From the NCBI GenBank assembly GCA_028718185.1, contig JAQUMH010000007.1:1-64000 (forward strand): a stretch of 64,000 nt of DNA, read 5' to 3'. Positions 61,900 to 64,000 of this stretch are shown one piece after another. The position numbers and the translations under genes are program-made. A model generated the notes under the pieces. The model searched no databases and was not told where the DNA came from. It saw nothing but the letters and a program-made list of their open reading frames with translations. Positions within the stretch are counted from its first letter, which is position 1. Each line of letters begins with the position of its first letter. This DNA comes from Elusimicrobiota bacterium (lineage in GTDB: Bacteria > Elusimicrobiota > UBA8919).

Positions 61900-63368
61900 A
61901 TTTTTAATATTATTGTCTTTATTCTGCCAAAAATGCTAATATCATTAAAAATGCGTTGGATAATATTTGTTGCATAAATATTTGCGATTATATTAGCAAA
62001 AACTCCTTTTATGTGTTTATCGCTAAGTTTTTTAATATAAATATTTACTTTTAGTTTTTTGGCAGAATCTCTTGCCAGTTTGAGCATAGATTTGCGTGAT
62101 TTTATTGTAAATTCAATAGTTTCAAACACCGGAACATCCATATTTGAATTAATTTTATTCAAATAATATGACGGCGAATAAAGAAAATGACCATTTTTCT
62201 TTATCCAGTCAAACAATTCAGTTCCGGGATATGGAATTAAATTGAAAAAGAAAACATTATCTACAGGGTATTTAGAAGCAATTCTGATAGAATCTTTAAC
62301 ATCTTCTTCGGTTTCGCCCGGAGAACCAACTAAAAAAAATAAATCAATATAATACCCGATTTTACAAGCATCATTTATCGCTTTTTCAATTGTTTCTATA
62401 GTTTCATGCTTTTTTAAATTTTTAAGTATTTTATTGTTCCCGCTTTCTACACCGAACCCGATATATCTGAATCCTGCTGAATACATCTTTTCAAGAAGTT
62501 CATAATCAATTTTATCTGCACGGATCCCGTTTGGTAAATTTAATATCAATCCTTTTAAGTTCTGTCTCTCTATTTCTTCACAAAGTTGCCATACTCTTTC
62601 TCTAATTAAAGTAAAATTATCATCGACAATTGAAAATCTTTTATAGCCGATGTTATACCAGTACTTTATTTCTTCTGTGATATTATTTATATTACGGTAG
62701 CGAAATTTTTGCCCTATAGTTGTCTTTACCGGACAATAAATACAATCATGCGGACATCCTCGTGAGGTTACAATCGGGATGACTCTTTCGCTTAACAGAG
62801 ATTTTCTTAACGGATAATTTTCTAATTCAAAATTTATATATTTCGGGAAATTAAGTGTATCTAAATTCTCCCTAAAAGGTTTCATTTCATTATAAATTAT
62901 TCTATTTTCGTCACGATAAATTAATCCGGAAATATCTTCATATTTTACACCTGCACAAAGTTGGACAATTACTTCTTCTCCTTCACCTGCAATAGCAAAA
63001 TCTATTTCTGTGCACTCTTCAAGAACCGTTCCCCGAAATGTCGTAACATGGGGACCCCCGCAGACAATTACAATATCCTTAAACCTTTTTTTAATAATTT
63101 TTATAATATCATAGCTATATTTATATTTATAAGATAAAAGAGTGATACCTATGATATCAGGATTAAATTGCTCTATTTTTTTTAACAAGTAATTTACGTT
63201 ATATCCTAAAGAAAGATCTACAACTTTGTAGCTTATATTATTATCATACAAGACTTGTGCTATATAACCCAAACCAGCCCGCAATACAGCTCTCTTTTTA
63301 AAAGCAGAAGTCTCATGCGAAGTTAAATTTGCTAATATTACTTTTTTAAATCTCATAAACTTCATCAA
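61896..63368 (-). CDS. B12-binding-type radical SAM protein 4
   Basis: A 490-residue protein: IIGITLLSYKYKYSYDIIKII near 75, IVIVCGGPHVTTFRGTVLEECTEIDFAIAGEGEEVIV near 98-132, then SRGCPHDCIYCPVKTTIG near 200, FSIVDDNFTLIRERVWQLC near 245, and IGFGVESGNNKILKNLKKHE near 305. It follows the partial methyltransferase gene by 9 bases and overlaps the GT2 gene by 4. Likely a carbon methylation or ring-rearrangement enzyme for the glycan. This is an inference from family and location. Confidence 0.85.
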   Translation of the reverse strand: MMKFMRFKKVILANLTSHETSAFKKRAVLRAGLGYIAQVLYDNNISYKVVDLSLGYNVNYLLKKIEQFNPDIIGITLLSYKYKYSYDIIKIIKKRFKDIVIVCGGPHVTTFRGTVLEECTEIDFAIAGEGEEVIVQLCAGVKYEDISGLIYRDENRIIYNEMKPFRENLDTLNFPKYINFELENYPLRKSLLSERVIPIVTSRGCPHDCIYCPVKTTIGQKFRYRNINNITEEIKYWYNIGYKRFSIVDDNFTLIRERVWQLCEEIERQNLKGLILNLPNGIRADKIDYELLEKMYSAGFRYIGFGVESGNNKILKNLKKHETIETIEKAINDACKIGYYIDLFFLVGSPGETEEDVKDSIRIASKYPVDNVFFFNLIPYPGTELFDWIKKNGHFLYSPSYYLNKINSNMDVPVFETIEFTIKSRKSMLKLARDSAKKLKVNIYIKKLSDKHIKGVFANIIANIYATNIIQRIFNDISIFGRIKTIILKI

Positions 63369-63377
63369 CCTCGTTAT

Positions 63378-64000
63378 CTAATCTTTTAACTGTGCTAAAA
63401 CAAAAATGCTACAACCGTGGTGTTTTATTAATCTATAATATAAAGTGAGCGATATAGTTATCGGTAGCAATAAAACATAGAAAAAGTTTTTAATAAATTT
63501 AACTGTAATTTTTCTTAAAAATAAGTTTCCGAAAAAGATATTAAAAATACCTACCCTATGCTTAATTCTATCATCTTTTTTGTACAATTCCTGAAAATCA
63601 GTTTTCTCAACTTTTGCCGCATTTTCAATAAATAACATTTTTTTTATTTTCGTAATTACTTCTTTTAGAAACTTTTTAAATACTATTCCAAAAACTTGAT
63701 TATAAATATGTTCTATTGGCAAGTAAGAATCTTTAATATCAATAATTTTAAAACCTTTTAATTCTAATAATTTACTTAACGATTGACTGGTCCAGCGAGT
63801 CAAGTGATGCGGTGGATAATCCCATACTTCTCTCTTTAGAAATATTGGTCTTAACTCATTAGGGACTTCTATAGCTAAATATTTACTTGACTTAAGTATA
63901 CTTCTACACAATTCTATTACATGGTTCGGGTCAGATTGATGTTCTAAAAAACCAAAAACAGTAATTATGTCATATTTCGCATCTTTATTATTCTCACAAA
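63378..64000 (-). CDS. SAM-dependent methyltransferase, 5' end beyond the window
   Basis: The frame is open from the stop at 63378 to the right edge, at least 207 codons. The part at the edge reads CENNKDAKYDIITVFGFLEH, then QSDPNHVIELCRSIL, matching motif II and post-motif II of class I methyltransferases. The next part, YPPHHLTRWTSQSLSKLLELKGFKIIDI, is typical of type 11/12 sugar or lipid methyltransferases. There is one membrane-like helix near the C-terminus (FFYVLLLPITISLTLYYRL). A TTG at 63911 has no start context and should not be taken as the true start. Confidence 0.8.
   Translation of the reverse strand, partial: CENNKDAKYDIITVFGFLEHQSDPNHVIELCRSILKSSKYLAIEVPNELRPIFLKREVWDYPPHHLTRWTSQSLSKLLELKGFKIIDIKDSYLPIEHIYNQVFGIVFKKFLKEVITKIKKMLFIENAAKVEKTDFQELYKKDDRIKHRVGIFNIFFGNLFLRKITVKFIKNFFYVLLLPITISLTLYYRLIKHHGCSIFVLAQLKD

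Overview
The window looks like part of the chromosome of an uncultured, AT-rich (about one-third G+C by eye) Gram-negative bacterium. The envelope evidence is a PorV-like outer-membrane barrel, lipid-linked glycan genes, a CsgG-like lipoprotein, and secreted Ig-repeat proteins ending in FlgD-like C-terminal domains. This combination is common in candidate phyla near Elusimicrobiota, Omnitrophota and the FCB group, but the sequence alone does not settle the phylum. Almost every gene is on the minus strand; only a bactofilin and an M23 peptidase are on plus.

Positions 1-5.9 kb: read leftwards, valS, a lipoprotein, rph and rdgB form a tightly overlapped operon. It is followed by tRNA-Pro, tRNA-Gly, a GIY-YIG nuclease gene wedged between an intact tRNA-Cys and chimeric tRNA-Cys fragments, and tRNA-Val. 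valS and an M23 peptidase diverge from back-to-back sigma70-type promoters. The M23 peptidase and bactofilin (5.9-7.5 kb) make a plausible cell-shape pair.

Positions 7.5-16.1 kb: a surface-protein regulon. An ECF sigma factor and its zinc-binding anti-sigma factor are followed by an Ig-repeat protein, a PorV-like barrel fused to TPRs, and a second, larger Ig-repeat protein. Three copies of one ECF-type promoter (GGAAC, 17 nt, GTCTAA) precede the sigma gene, the anti-sigma gene and the large Ig gene. A decayed copy of the anti-sigma C-terminus lies just below the third promoter, so the locus was probably once duplicated.

Positions 16.2-28.9 kb: metabolism. An acyl-CoA dehydrogenase, EtfB, and an EtfA carrying an N-terminal 2x[4Fe-4S] domain resemble electron-bifurcating dehydrogenase/Etf systems. 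Unusual structured repeats lie between these genes. They follow a classical fatty-acid cluster (rpmF-plsX-fabH-fabD-fabG-acpP-fabF-rnc), and before that, in transcription order, come an isocitrate-dehydrogenase-like gene, ndk and ackA.

Positions 29-64 kb: a large surface-glycan cluster on the minus strand, running off the right edge. It has GT4 and GT2 glycosyltransferases, five GT-C (PMT/GT39-like) membrane transferases, a WecA/MraY-like initiating transferase, two FAD-dependent UGM/protoporphyrinogen-oxidase-like proteins, and nucleotide-sugar enzymes (nucleotidyltransferase, two epimerases, Gfo/Idh oxidoreductase, DegT aminotransferase, hexapeptide acyltransferase). It also has two asparagine-synthetase-like amidotransferases, two methyltransferases and four B12-binding-type radical SAM proteins. 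Many neighbours overlap by 4 nt, which suggests translational coupling. The number of B12 radical SAM enzymes points to an unusual modification of the glycan or its lipid carrier.
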